Shown piece after piece: positions 51,189-59,697 of a stretch of 64,000 nt of DNA. This DNA comes from Sphingomonas sp. Root710 (lineage in GTDB: Bacteria; Pseudomonadota; Alphaproteobacteria; Sphingomonadales; Sphingomonadaceae). The notes under the pieces are model-generated. The model searched no databases. It had not been told where the DNA came from and saw nothing but the letters and a program-made list of their open reading frames with translations. The translations under genes and the position numbers were made by a program. Every line of letters starts with the position of its first letter. Position 1 is the stretch's first letter. Location of the stretch: contig NZ_LMIB01000001.1 of assembly GCF_001429065.1 (NCBI RefSeq), positions 815,933 to 879,932 on the forward strand, given 5' to 3'.

Positions 51189-51536
51189 ATGACGATCACC
51201 CGCCTCGACAGCAACCACCGCATGAGCCAGGCGGTCGTCCATAATGACACCGTCTATCTTGCGGGACAGGTCGGCGCGCCGGGCGCGCCGGTGGCCGAGC
51301 AGACCAGGGCGGTGCTCGATCAGGTTGATTCGCTGCTGGCCCGCACCGGCAGCAGCAAGGCGCATCTGCTCTCCGCGACCATCTGGCTGGCCGACATGGC
51401 CGACTTCGCCGAGATGAACACGGTTTGGGACGCCTGGATCGCGGGCAATGAACCGCCCGCGCGGGCCACGGGCGAGTCCAAGCTGGCAACCCCGGATTAC
51501 AAGGTCGAGATCATCATCGTCGCCGCGAAGGCGTAA
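51189..51536 (+). CDS. RidA-family protein
   Basis: A 115-residue protein of the RidA/YjgF/YER057c family, whose best-known members hydrolyse reactive enamine/imine intermediates. It shows DTVYLAGQVG, TSSKAHLLSATIWLADM (part: KAHLLSATIWLADM) and ARATGESKLATPDYKVEI. The usual catalytic arginine position near PPARATGES is present. AAGGAT lies six bases before ATG 51189. It stands alone on the plus strand, just behind tRNA-Ser. Confidence 0.9.
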   Translation: MTITRLDSNHRMSQAVVHNDTVYLAGQVGAPGAPVAEQTRAVLDQVDSLLARTGSSKAHLLSATIWLADMADFAEMNTVWDAWIAGNEPPARATGESKLATPDYKVEIIIVAAKA

Positions 51537-51542
51537 GTTTTC

Positions 51543-51575
51543 GAGGACCGGCTCTCACGACGAAGGCCGGTCCTC
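51543..51575. terminator. Hairpin between convergent RidA and GH16 genes
   Basis: GAGGACCGGC (51543-51552) and GCCGGTCCTC (51566-51575) form a perfect 10-bp stem with a 13-base loop. It begins seven bases after the RidA stop and includes part of the GH16 stop codon. No clear U-tract follows on either strand, but position suggests a bidirectional stop. Confidence 0.5.
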
Positions 51576-54051
51576 AGAATATATGGTGATCGAGCAGCTG
51601 ATCGGGCGTGACGCCCTGAAAAGCGATGCTGTCCGTGCCGAAAACGACCAGCGAGCCGACGCTGGTGGCGGAGATCAGCGGCAGGATATTGGCAGCCGAC
51701 AGCGCGCTCCAGTCAATCTGATCCGCCGCAACGTCGAAATCGGTCACGACGTCCTTGCCGAAGCCCGGCGCGAAGACGAACATGTCGCTTCCGGTCCCGC
51801 CGGTCATGCTGTCGTTGCCAGCCCCGCCGATCAGCGTGTCGGCCCCGGCGCCGCCCTTCATTGTGTCATTGCCGCTGAGCCCCTCCAGAATATTGTCGAG
51901 GTCGTTGCCCGTCATCATGTTGGGACGGTCATTGCCCGTCCCGCGAACGGCGGCGCCGGTCAGCGTGAGATTTTCGACGTTGGACGATAGGGTGAAGCTG
52001 ACCGACGCGGAGACGCTATCGGTCCCCTCCCCGCTCAGTTCGACGATGGTGTCGCCGGCATTGTCGACATAATAATTGTCATTGCCCGCACCGCCAATCA
52101 TCCGGTCGGCCCCCGCGCCGCCCTTCAGCATGTCGTTGCCGCCGCCGCCCTGCAATTCATTGTCGAGCGCATTGCCGGTGATCGAATTGGCCCGGTCGTT
52201 GCCGATCCCGCGCAGGGCATTTCCGGTCAGCGTCAGATTCTCGACTTCGGCGGACAGGTTGTAATCGACCGTGGCGAACACGCTGTCGGTGCCCTCGCCC
52301 GCCAGCTCGACGATGCGATCACCGGCATTATCGACATAATAGCTGTCATTGCCCGCACCGCCGGTCATCAGGTCGGCGCCCGCGCCACCGTTGAGCGTGT
52401 CGTTGCCGCCGAGGCCGGTCAGCCGGTTGTCGAGGGCGTTGCCGGTGATGTTGTTGGCCAGCGCATTGCCCGTGCCGCTGATGGCGGTGCCCGACAGGGT
52501 CAGCTTCTCGACATTGTCGGGCAGCACATAATCGGCCTTGGCGATCACGCTGTCGGTGCCGCCTCCGGCAAGCTCGGTGATCCGGTCGCCGCTCGACGTG
52601 ACCGTATAGCTGTCGTTGGCCGATGTCCCGATCAGCTTCTGGACATTGGCCATGCTCGGATCGACCGTATAAGCGCGGACATAATCGATCTTCAATTCGC
52701 CCGTCATGCCCGGCTGCGCCTCCTTGGCGACTGCCAGGTTGAGGAGCATGTACATCGGCTGGTTTAGGTCGGGCGGGGTCGGCTGCTCGTATATTTCGAC
52801 GCCGTCGAGATACCAGACGATCTTCGCTTCGTTCCACAGCACACCATAGGTGTGGAAGCCCTCGGCGACATTGGGATCGAAATCGAAGGAATAGGCCTGG
52901 GTCTCGACACCGGTCGAATTGCTGTGGACGGTGAAGCTCGTCTGTCCGGCGCCGTAATTCTCCATCACGTCGATCTCGGGCGGCCAATCGCCATTGGCGG
53001 GCAGCAGCCAGAAGGCCGGCCACATCCCCTTGCCCGACGGCACGTCCATCCGCGCTTCGAAATAGCCATATTGCTGGGCGAAACTCTGCTTGGTGGTGAG
53101 CAGGCCCGAGACATAGTCCATGTCGTACAGGACCGGTTTCAGCGAATCGGGGGTCGGCGCGGCGGTGATCGTCAGCACGCCGTCGCTGACCGAGAAGGGA
53201 CTGATGCCGATCGGGCTGGTGCCCGTGCCCTTCATCATCGGATCGATATAGATTTCCTGCTCGTCGTTGAGCGTGCGGGTGCTCAGCGCATCGGGATTAT
53301 AATCATTGCCGAAATTGGTCCGCCAGGTGCCGGTCGACCCGTTCCACAGGCTCAGCGCATTGAAATCCTCGTTGAAGGTCAGCTTGAGCGTGCTGCGATC
53401 GAGCCCGAGTTCGAAATTCTCCGCGCGAAAATCGGCGATGCCGTGCCCGGTGAACTTGATCGCGTCATTGCCGTCGAGCTGGAGGATCACGTCGCTTCCG
53501 TTCTGGGTCATCGCCGCCTTGACCTGCGCGAAGCTGATATAGTGGCTGTAGCCGGCCAGCCGCACCATGTCCGCGTCGGCACCCGAGGTCGCGAAGTCCG
53601 ATATGACGTCATGGCCCGATCCCGCGTCGAAGCGGAAGACGTCATTGCCGCCCTTGCCCTGGAGCAGATCGTTGCCGCCGCCGCCGTTGATCGTCTGGTT
53701 GCCGCTGCTGCCGATGATCAGGTTGCCCAGCGCGTTGCCGATCACCGCGCGTGCGTACCAGATGGTGAGGTTCTCGACATTGGCGGGCATCGCATAGTCG
53801 CCCGACACGAATAGCGTGTCGGTGCCCTGCCCCGCCGCTTCGATCACCCTGGTGGCGCTTGTGACATATTGATAGCCGTCGTCGCCCGCGCCGCCCGCTA
53901 GGTTCAGGACCGCCTTGGGAACGATATTGTCGCTGCCCGCCGTGCCCATCAGCGTGGTCGCGGCATCCTCGGCAAGCCTGCTTCCGGTGATCACGTTGGA
54001 CGACCAGGGCGTGGTGGGCATCACCTGCCCGAAATAGTTCAGATAGGCCAT
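51574..54051 (-). CDS. GH16-family endo-glucanase with flanking RTX-like modules
   Basis: An 825-residue exported protein. GH16 occupies about 222-463, with the signature EIDVMEN (Glu359 nucleophile, Asp361, Glu364 acid/base), as in laminarinases, lichenases and related beta-glucanases. It is enclosed by RTX-type calcium-binding modules: one before it (about 34-155) and three exact 89-residue repeats after it (473-561, 562-650, 651-739), each with GGAGND-type nonapeptides. The C-terminus has the DFDVAADQIDWS end typical of type I secreted proteins; there is no N-terminal signal peptide. GGGAGG lies upstream of ATG 54051. No type I secretion genes are nearby. Confidence 0.9.
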   Translation of the reverse strand: MAYLNYFGQVMPTTPWSSNVITGSRLAEDAATTLMGTAGSDNIVPKAVLNLAGGAGDDGYQYVTSATRVIEAAGQGTDTLFVSGDYAMPANVENLTIWYARAVIGNALGNLIIGSSGNQTINGGGGNDLLQGKGGNDVFRFDAGSGHDVISDFATSGADADMVRLAGYSHYISFAQVKAAMTQNGSDVILQLDGNDAIKFTGHGIADFRAENFELGLDRSTLKLTFNEDFNALSLWNGSTGTWRTNFGNDYNPDALSTRTLNDEQEIYIDPMMKGTGTSPIGISPFSVSDGVLTITAAPTPDSLKPVLYDMDYVSGLLTTKQSFAQQYGYFEARMDVPSGKGMWPAFWLLPANGDWPPEIDVMENYGAGQTSFTVHSNSTGVETQAYSFDFDPNVAEGFHTYGVLWNEAKIVWYLDGVEIYEQPTPPDLNQPMYMLLNLAVAKEAQPGMTGELKIDYVRAYTVDPSMANVQKLIGTSANDSYTVTSSGDRITELAGGGTDSVIAKADYVLPDNVEKLTLSGTAISGTGNALANNITGNALDNRLTGLGGNDTLNGGAGADLMTGGAGNDSYYVDNAGDRIVELAGEGTDSVFATVDYNLSAEVENLTLTGNALRGIGNDRANSITGNALDNELQGGGGNDMLKGGAGADRMIGGAGNDNYYVDNAGDTIVELSGEGTDSVSASVSFTLSSNVENLTLTGAAVRGTGNDRPNMMTGNDLDNILEGLSGNDTMKGGAGADTLIGGAGNDSMTGGTGSDMFVFAPGFGKDVVTDFDVAADQIDWSALSAANILPLISATSVGSLVVFGTDSIAFQGVTPDQLLDHHIF
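51835..52635 (-). repeat. Three tandem 267-bp coding repeats (RTX modules)
   Basis: The sequence encodes three consecutive 89-residue units with no insertion or deletion between them (52369-52635, 52102-52368, 51835-52101). Units two and three are the most alike at protein level (SYYVDNAGDRIVELAGEGTDSV against NYYVDNAGDTIVELSGEGTDSV, read in their shared parts YYVDNAGD and EGTDSV). Confidence 0.85.
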
Positions 54052-54093
54052 CGCATCGCCTCCCGTCAGACGCCCGGGCCGAGCGTCTCCGCT

Positions 54094-54117
54094 CCGACAT
54101 TGGCTTAACAATGTCGG
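54094..54117. promoter_or_regulatory. Perfect 9-bp inverted repeat in the GH16 leader
   Basis: CCGACATTG (54094-54102) and CAATGTCGG (54109-54117) surround GCTTAA, 43 to 66 bases upstream of the GH16 start codon. Its placement between likely promoter and ribosome site suits an operator or an RNA hairpin controlling the gene. Confidence 0.5.
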
Positions 54118-54142
54118 TTAAGATGTTGATGTGTTTGATCTC

Positions 54143-54161
54143 AGCCGCTCAATGGGCGGCT
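54143..54161 (-). terminator. Weak hairpin after the methyltransferase gene
   Basis: AGCCGC (54143-54148) and GCGGCT (54156-54161) form a six-base-pair stem in the 195-bp gap between the methyltransferase stop and the GH16 start. Without a U-tract it is only a possible terminator. The rest of this gap shows no gene. Confidence 0.25.
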
Positions 54162-54246
54162 TCTGTCCGGATTATCGCGTCAGGCTTTCCGACAGGTTAA
54201 TAGAATCTTGCGTGTAACGACTATGCGACGAATCGTGCGCCGCAGC

Positions 54247-55029
54247 TCAGTCGCGCCGGAGCGACAATTCGATCGTAGGTGCAAACCACCCCGGCGTATG
54301 TCCGATCAGGCGCCCCAGCCGCGCCAGGACCCGCACGGCCAATGAGGACCGGCCGTGAATGGACTGGCGCGCTAGCAGCCAGCCGTCGCCATCGTCGGCG
54401 GTGAAGCCGTCGCGCAAAGCCCGCGCCAGCGTCCAGGGTGACAGCCCTCGCTGCAAGCTCTTGCCCGTCAGCCGATCGACGAAACGCGGCAGCAGGTTGA
54501 CCAGCCAGCGGCCGCTGTGGCGCTCCCGCGGGGCCAGGCGGCTGGCCGTGCCGCAGATGAACAGGCGTCCGCCGGGACGCAGCAGGCGGCGAAACTCGTC
54601 GGCTACCATCGCGATCCCGGAAGGGTCGACATATTCGAGCACGCTGTTGGCGACGATCAGATCGAAGCTCGCGCTGGCGAAAGGCATCACCCGGCCTTCG
54701 TCGATCCGCGTGACCATTCCCTTCTGGCCGTAGCGCGTGAGATTGGCTTCGGCGATCGCGGTCAGCTGCGGATCGATATCGACCGCTTGCACGCGCGCGC
54801 CGAGCGCCGCGAGAACGACCGCTGACCCGCCGACATTGCAGCCGAACTCGAGCACATCCCGGCCGGCGACGTCGATCCTGTAAGCATCCAGCGCCAGGCG
54901 GAGATGATTCCACTCATAATCGGCATAGCCGCCGACCCAGCGGTCGCGAGGGTCATACGCCGCCGCCTCCGCAGCTCTCTCGAAACGGCGCTGGGCCGCG
55001 CTGCCGGGTCTGGGCGGTGCCAGGGTCAC
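54247..55029 (-). CDS. Class I SAM-dependent methyltransferase
   Basis: A 260-residue methyltransferase. The SAM site is seen as VLEFGCNVGGSAVVLAALG (motif I), VQAVDIDPQL and MPFASASFDLIVANSVLEYV (part: FDLIVANSVLEYV), followed by LLRPGGRLFICGT. The start is GTG at 55029, overlapping the VanZ stop as GTGA; the N-terminal residues before that in the open frame are from VanZ in another frame. The acceptor is unknown; C-terminal helices (LLPRFVDRLTGK) may give membrane association. Confidence 0.88.
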   Translation of the reverse strand: MTLAPPRPGSAAQRRFERAAEAAAYDPRDRWVGGYADYEWNHLRLALDAYRIDVAGRDVLEFGCNVGGSAVVLAALGARVQAVDIDPQLTAIAEANLTRYGQKGMVTRIDEGRVMPFASASFDLIVANSVLEYVDPSGIAMVADEFRRLLRPGGRLFICGTASRLAPRERHSGRWLVNLLPRFVDRLTGKSLQRGLSPWTLARALRDGFTADDGDGWLLARQSIHGRSSLAVRVLARLGRLIGHTPGWFAPTIELSLRRD

Positions 55030-55394
55030 GCGGCGAACAGGCGGGGCGCCCAACGCTCGATCACGCCCGCGGCGGCCAGCGCCACCAGGATCGCGATGCT
55101 GTCAGCCACCCAGTCCCACAGGCTCGCATCGCGCTGGAGCGCGGGTATCGCCTGCGTCAGCTCGATCAGCACCCCGAACAGCGAGAGCCCGCCTGCGAGC
55201 AGCCAGGCGGGCTTGCGGCGATAGGCTGTTCGTCCCACCAGTGTGATGACGAGAAAGGCGGCGATATGGTTGACCTTGTCGCCCGCGCCGATATCGGGCG
55301 CTTGTCGGCTCGGCACGATTGCCGCGACATAGGCCCCTGCCACCAATGCCCAGAACAGTGGCGTACGGAAGCGGCGGTAGGTTTCAATCAGCAT
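55026..55394 (-). CDS. VanZ-family membrane protein
   Basis: A 122-residue protein with four hydrophobic helices and the family pattern DKVNHIAAFLVITLVG and LSLFGVLIELTQAIP. VanZ-like proteins are of unknown general function (the founding member affects glycopeptide resistance). It lies 18 bases after a strong rpmE terminator, so it probably has low or read-through expression or its own promoter within that stretch. Coupled by GTGA to the methyltransferase. Confidence 0.85.
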   Translation of the reverse strand: MLIETYRRFRTPLFWALVAGAYVAAIVPSRQAPDIGAGDKVNHIAAFLVITLVGRTAYRRKPAWLLAGGLSLFGVLIELTQAIPALQRDASLWDWVADSIAILVALAAAGVIERWAPRLFAA

Positions 55395-55411
55395 CCCGAT
55401 ACCCCTAAATG

Positions 55412-55436
55412 AAAATGGCCGGGCAAATGCCCAGCC
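55412..55436 (-). terminator. Rho-independent terminator of rpmE
   Basis: Read on the minus strand after the rpmE stop, GGCTGGGC and GCCCGGCC form an eight-base-pair stem (one G-U pair) with the loop ATTT, followed by ATTTTCATTT. It is the clearest intrinsic terminator in the window. Confidence 0.75.
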
Positions 55437-55466
55437 ATATCCATGTGCCCGAAGGGGACGCCCGGC

Positions 55467-55697
55467 TTATTTCTTGCCGAGCGTGAGACCACCGAAGCGC
55501 TTGTTGAAGCGGGCAACCTGACCACCCGAATCGAGCATCGTGCCGCGGCCGCCGGTCCAGGCCGGATGCACCGAGGGATCGATGTCGAGCTGAAGCGTGT
55601 CGCCCTCAGCGCCATAGGTCGAACGGGTCTGGTAAGTGGTGCCGTCGGTCAGCTGCACCGTGATCCGATGATAATCGGGATGGATATCTTTCTTCAT
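55467..55697 (-). CDS. rpmE: 50S ribosomal protein L31
   Basis: A 76-residue L31 protein: [32 protein letters not shown] (part: [11 protein letters not shown]), HPAWTGG and the C-terminal [13 protein letters not shown]. It lacks the zinc-binding cysteines of the C+ form, as usual for alphaproteobacteria. It has its own terminator and a palindromic leader hairpin (55717-55734), so it is likely a single-gene unit, perhaps autoregulated as in E. coli. Confidence 0.96.
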   Translation of the reverse strand: MKKDIHPDYHRITVQLTDGTTYQTRSTYGAEGDTLQLDIDPSVHPAWTGGRGTMLDSGGQVARFNKRFGGLTLGKK

Positions 55698-55716
55698 CGT
55701 CTGGCTCCGAAAAGGC

Positions 55717-55734
55717 GGCTGGTTCCAACCAGCC
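55717..55734. promoter_or_regulatory. 18-bp palindrome in the rpmE leader
   Basis: GGCTGGTT and AACCAGCC flank CC, giving a perfect palindrome ending 20 bases before the rpmE start codon. On the minus strand it is followed by GCCTTTTCGG. It may be an RNA hairpin for L31 autoregulation or the terminator of the upstream fabZ operon. Confidence 0.5.
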
Positions 55735-55788
55735 CGGAAAGCGAAGCGCCGCCCCTACAGCCTGTGCCATGGATTGGCAAGGGTCCGC

Positions 55789-56265
55789 TTATTCCTTGGG
55801 CGGATCCGCGATCATCGCGGTGAAATTGGCCTGCGCGGCGAGCTTGTCGCCGACATAGGCCTTGCCTTCGAACTTGCAAACGCTCGCGCGCTTCTGGACG
55901 AAGGCGACGTCCAGCCGCAGCAGCACGCCGGGCTCGACCGGCGCGCGGAACTTCGCTTCGTCGATCGCCATGAAATAGACGAGCTTGCCCGTGCCGGCGA
56001 GGCCCAGCGATTCCACCGCGAGCACGCCGGCCGCCTGGGCCAGCGCCTCGACGATCAGCACGCCCGGCATGATCGGCCTTCCGGGGAAATGCCCCTGGAA
56101 GAACTCCTCGTTGATCGTCACCGCCTTGATGGCCGAGATGCGCTCGTCCACCACCAGCTCCTCGACGCGATCGACGAGGAGCATGGGGTAGCGGTGCGGC
56201 AAGGCGGCCATGACCCGCCGGACGTCCAGCGGACCCAGCGTGGCCGGGGCTTCAGCGTCGCTCAT
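55789..56265 (-). CDS. fabZ: 3-Hydroxyacyl-ACP dehydratase FabZ
   Basis: A 158-residue hot-dog-fold enzyme that removes water from 3-hydroxyacyl-ACP in fatty acid elongation. The catalytic histidine is in [13 protein letters not shown] (His24) and the glutamate in [13 protein letters not shown]. It ends the envelope operon; in most Gram-negatives lpxD precedes and lpxA follows it, but neither is here. Nine bases separate it from ompH. Confidence 0.96.
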   Translation of the reverse strand: MSDAEAPATLGPLDVRRVMAALPHRYPMLLVDRVEELVVDERISAIKAVTINEEFFQGHFPGRPIMPGVLIVEALAQAAGVLAVESLGLAGTGKLVYFMAIDEAKFRAPVEPGVLLRLDVAFVQKRASVCKFEGKAYVGDKLAAQANFTAMIADPPKE

Positions 56266-56274
56266 TGCTGCCGA

Positions 56275-56910
56275 TCAGCGTCCAGCAGGGGCCGCGGCAG
56301 CCTGATCGGCCTGGCCGGGCTGCCAGTTGGCGGGCGGCGTGATCGAGGCGCTGGGAACCAGCGCGTTGAGCTGGGTCACGACGTCGAGGGTGATGTCAGA
56401 TGCGCCCTGCACCGCGACCACCGCTTCGGGGGCCAGCACGATGCCGATCTTCTTGGCCGACATCGCGGCCTTGAGCGCCTGCTCGACCTTCGCGCCGATC
56501 TGCTCCTTCACATAGGCTTCGGGGCGTGCGAACGGCATCGTCAGGCGCTGCAGTTCGTTCTGGGCGTTCTGGCCCTTGGTCTGGAAGGCGGCGATTTTGG
56601 CTTCCAGGGTCGCGCGCGGCGTCGCCGGGTTCTTCTGGAGCGTTTCGATCTCGGTGCGGAGCGGGGTCATCTCGTTCTGCAGCGCCGTCTGGCGGGTCTG
56701 GAACGCGGTGATCTGCGCCTTGTAGGTGGTCTGGATCTGGGTGATCGCGGCCTTGTAGGCAGCCGAGTTGGCGATCGCGGCCTCAAGGTTCGCGACCGCG
56801 ACGCCGGTGTTGATCGCGGCGGCGGGGGCTGCTGCGGCCTGCGCATTCGCGGCGGCGGGCACGAGCGCGATGGCGGCCGCCAGCGCGGCCGACTTCAGAA
56901 GCGATTTCAT
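56275..56910 (-). CDS. OmpH/Skp-family periplasmic chaperone
   Basis: A 211-residue protein with a signal peptide (LAAAIALVPAAANAQ) and a helical, Gln/Lys/Glu-rich coiled-coil middle (about 50-130), the tentacle-like shape of Skp, which holds unfolded outer-membrane proteins. The C-terminus is Ala/Pro/Gln-rich. The start shares its first base with the bamA stop (TAATG), consistent with joint delivery of barrel proteins to BamA. Confidence 0.9.
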   Translation of the reverse strand: MKSLLKSAALAAAIALVPAAANAQAAAAPAAAINTGVAVANLEAAIANSAAYKAAITQIQTTYKAQITAFQTRQTALQNEMTPLRTEIETLQKNPATPRATLEAKIAAFQTKGQNAQNELQRLTMPFARPEAYVKEQIGAKVEQALKAAMSAKKIGIVLAPEAVVAVQGASDITLDVVTQLNALVPSASITPPANWQPGQADQAAAAPAGR

Positions 56911-59603
56911 TAGAATTGTGTCCCTACGTTGAATGTGAAGAGTTTCGTATTATCGCCCTTCTCCTTGAGAAGGACCTTGGCGACGTCGATCCGGAACGGG
57001 CCGAAGGGCGAGTTCCAGTTGACGCCGAAACCGACCGAGACGCGCGGCATCGCGCTGTCGCCGTAGAAATCCTCCCGGAAGGGCTGGATCGGGGTGGAGT
57101 AAGGAGTGTTGACCGACGATCCGACACAAGGATCCTTGGCCGAGTTCGAAAAGCCGGTTGAGCACAGCGTTAATGCGCCAACATTTGCGCCGGCGTTCTC
57201 AGGAACCTGATAGATTTGCCGGCCTTTGCTGTCGAGCTGGTTGCGGGAGCTCGGTATGAAGTTGCCGTTGGAGTCCACGCCGAACGGGTAGCCCGCAATC
57301 TCGGGCGCGATCAGTGAGGGCTTTTTCACGCCAAACACCGCGCCGGCGTCCAAAAAGATCGACGGACGCAAGCCCAGTTCCCGCGCGCCATTGCCGAGCG
57401 GAATCTCGAGTTCCAGCCGGCCGCGATAATAGGTGTTGCCGCCCAGCGCATCATCGGTGGTGTTGTTCTTATTGTCCGGGAACGCCGGAGTTTCACCGGG
57501 TCTGTAAAAGGACCTCTTCACGCGCGGGCCAACGCCGCGGATGCCGAAGCCGCGCATGTCGGGCTCGCCCAGGAAGAAGCGGTCGGTGAGCCGCACTGCC
57601 TGCCCCAGGCCCTTGATATAGCCGCCTTCGAGGCCGGCCGAGAAAACGAAGCCGCTGCCGACGCCCCAATATTTGGTCGCCTCGAACGAGGACTTGATAT
57701 AGCGGACCTCGCCGCCGAGACCGGCGAAATCCTGGCTCAGCACGACGCGCTGGCCGCGGGTCGGGCGTATGCGGTTGTTGAGATTGTCGTAAACGAGCGA
57801 ATAGCCGACCGATGAGGTGAGCCGCTTGCCGATCGCGTCGCAGAGATAGCGACCTGCAATGAGCGGATCGCAAGCCCCATTGGTGTAATAGGTGAACTTG
57901 TTCAGCGAGACGTCGTCATAGCTCAGCCCATAACGCACCGCGAGGGTGATGAACTCGGTCAGCGGCACGCCCGCGCGGATCTGGAAGCCGGTGGTCGACT
58001 GCTCATAGGTGGTGTTGCGATCACCGCCGGTGCCGTACTGGAACGAATTGTAATCGCGGCGGAAGATGTCGAAGCCGACCGCGATGTTCTTGTCGAAGAT
58101 ATAGGGTTCGGTGAAGCCCAGCTCGACCGACTTGGAATAGGTCGAATAGCTGACGCCGGCGCGGACTTCCTGGCCTTTGCCCATGAAGTTGCGTTCGCGG
58201 ATCGACAGATCGACGATGAACTTCTCGAGGCTCGAATAGCCCGCCGAAACCTGCAGCTCGCCGGTCGACTTTTCCTCGACATTGGCTTCGAGGATGGTGC
58301 GGTCGGGCGCGGAGCCCGGCTTCTGCTCGACCTCGAGCTTCTCCTGGAAAAAGCCGAGCGACTGGATGCGGTCGCGCGAGCGCTTGACCTTGAAGCTGTT
58401 GAACGCGTCGCCTTCGGACAGGCGGAATTCGCGGCGGACCACCTTGTCCTTGGTGTGGGTGTTGCCGTTGATGTCGATCCGCTCGACATAGACGCGCGGC
58501 GCCTGGTTGATCTTGAAGACGACCCCCATGGTGAGGTCGTCCTTGTCGCGCGTGAAATCGGGGCGGACATCGGGGGTGAAGCCGAACAGGCCGGTCGCCT
58601 CGGTGATCGAGTCGACGGTGTCCTCGACGAGCTTGGCGTTATACCAGTCGCCCTTCTTCATCGGCAGCAGATGCTTGAACGAGGCGGCCTTGATGTCGCG
58701 GATCTCGCTTTCGAGGTCGACGTCGCCGAATTTATAGCGCGAGCCTTCCTCGACCACATAGGTGATGATGAAGTCCTTGCGGTCCGGGGTCAGCTCGGCG
58801 ACTGCGGAGACCACGCGGAAATCAGCATAGCCGTTGGTCAGATAGAATTGCCGCAGCTTCTGCTGGTCATAGGACATGCGGTCGGGGTCATAGCTGGTGC
58901 CCGACGAGAAGATCTTGGTGAGCCCCGTCTGCTTAGTCGCCATCTCGCCGCGCAGGCGGCCGTCCGAGAATTTCTCGTTGCCGATGATGTTGATCTTGCG
59001 GACCTTGGACTTCGCGCCCTCGTGGATCTCGAAGATGATGTCGACGCGGTTCTGGTCGAGCAGCACCATCTTGGGCTCGATCGTCGCGGCGAAGCGGCCC
59101 TGGCGGCGGTAGAGCTCGATGATCCGGTTGACGTCGGCGCGCACCTTGGACCGGGTGAATATCTGGCGCGCGGCGAGCTTGATCTCGGGATTGATCTTCT
59201 CGGCCTTGAGGCGCTTGTTGCCCTCGATGACGATCCGGTTGACCACCGGATTCTCGCGAACCTGCAGGGTGATGTTGCCCGCGCCATCGTCGCGGATCTG
59301 CACGTCGGCGAACAATTCGGTCGCGTAGAGGTCCTTCAGCGCCTCGTCGAGCGTTTCGCGGGTATAGGGCTCGCCCGGGGTCAGCTTGACATAGGAGCGC
59401 ACGGTATCGGCCTCCAGCCGCTCCGATCCCGCGACGTTAACCGACTTTACGATGCCTGCCCCTGCCGGAGCCGCCGCCGGGGCGGGCGCGGGCGCAGCCG
59501 CCTCCTGCGCCAGCAGAGGTTGCGCCATGCCGCCGAGCATCGTGCTGACGAGGAGCGCGGACATCATCCGCGCCCGAGTGAAATTCGTCGTCGTCGCCGT
59601 CAC
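56910..59603 (-). CDS. bamA: Outer-membrane protein assembly factor BamA
   Basis: An 897-residue Omp85 protein that folds outer-membrane beta-barrels. GTG at 59603, after AAGGCGGGG, gives a signal peptide (MMSALLVSTMLGGMAQPLLAQ, cut near residue 33; split here as SALLVSTMLGGMAQPLL). Five POTRA domains follow (about 55-400, with VKSVNVAGSERLEADTV and RVYVERIDINGNTHTKD in parts), then the barrel with the VRGF-type motif as MRGFGIRGVGPR, and a C-terminal F. An ATG 36 bases downstream is an alternative start. It is in the standard rseP-bamA-ompH order. Confidence 0.96.
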   Translation of the reverse strand: MTATTTNFTRARMMSALLVSTMLGGMAQPLLAQEAAAPAPAPAAAPAGAGIVKSVNVAGSERLEADTVRSYVKLTPGEPYTRETLDEALKDLYATELFADVQIRDDGAGNITLQVRENPVVNRIVIEGNKRLKAEKINPEIKLAARQIFTRSKVRADVNRIIELYRRQGRFAATIEPKMVLLDQNRVDIIFEIHEGAKSKVRKINIIGNEKFSDGRLRGEMATKQTGLTKIFSSGTSYDPDRMSYDQQKLRQFYLTNGYADFRVVSAVAELTPDRKDFIITYVVEEGSRYKFGDVDLESEIRDIKAASFKHLLPMKKGDWYNAKLVEDTVDSITEATGLFGFTPDVRPDFTRDKDDLTMGVVFKINQAPRVYVERIDINGNTHTKDKVVRREFRLSEGDAFNSFKVKRSRDRIQSLGFFQEKLEVEQKPGSAPDRTILEANVEEKSTGELQVSAGYSSLEKFIVDLSIRERNFMGKGQEVRAGVSYSTYSKSVELGFTEPYIFDKNIAVGFDIFRRDYNSFQYGTGGDRNTTYEQSTTGFQIRAGVPLTEFITLAVRYGLSYDDVSLNKFTYYTNGACDPLIAGRYLCDAIGKRLTSSVGYSLVYDNLNNRIRPTRGQRVVLSQDFAGLGGEVRYIKSSFEATKYWGVGSGFVFSAGLEGGYIKGLGQAVRLTDRFFLGEPDMRGFGIRGVGPRVKRSFYRPGETPAFPDNKNNTTDDALGGNTYYRGRLELEIPLGNGARELGLRPSIFLDAGAVFGVKKPSLIAPEIAGYPFGVDSNGNFIPSSRNQLDSKGRQIYQVPENAGANVGALTLCSTGFSNSAKDPCVGSSVNTPYSTPIQPFREDFYGDSAMPRVSVGFGVNWNSPFGPFRIDVAKVLLKEKGDNTKLFTFNVGTQF

Positions 59604-59697
59604 GCGTTCCCCGCCTTCATAGAATCCGTGCGCCTTGTTCAAGGACGCGTGCGCATGCACTGCCCCAACAAGCTCAGCCGATCAACCCGGCAAGCTT

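Noticed and set aside
51835-52635. Regular tandem repeats that might suggest a CRISPR array
   Set aside because: The 267-bp period is in-frame coding RTX sequence, without short repeats and unique spacers.
54105-54121. A CtrA binding site (TTAA-N7-TTAA)
   Set aside because: The two TTAA motifs are nine bases apart, not seven, and are better explained by the inverted repeat.
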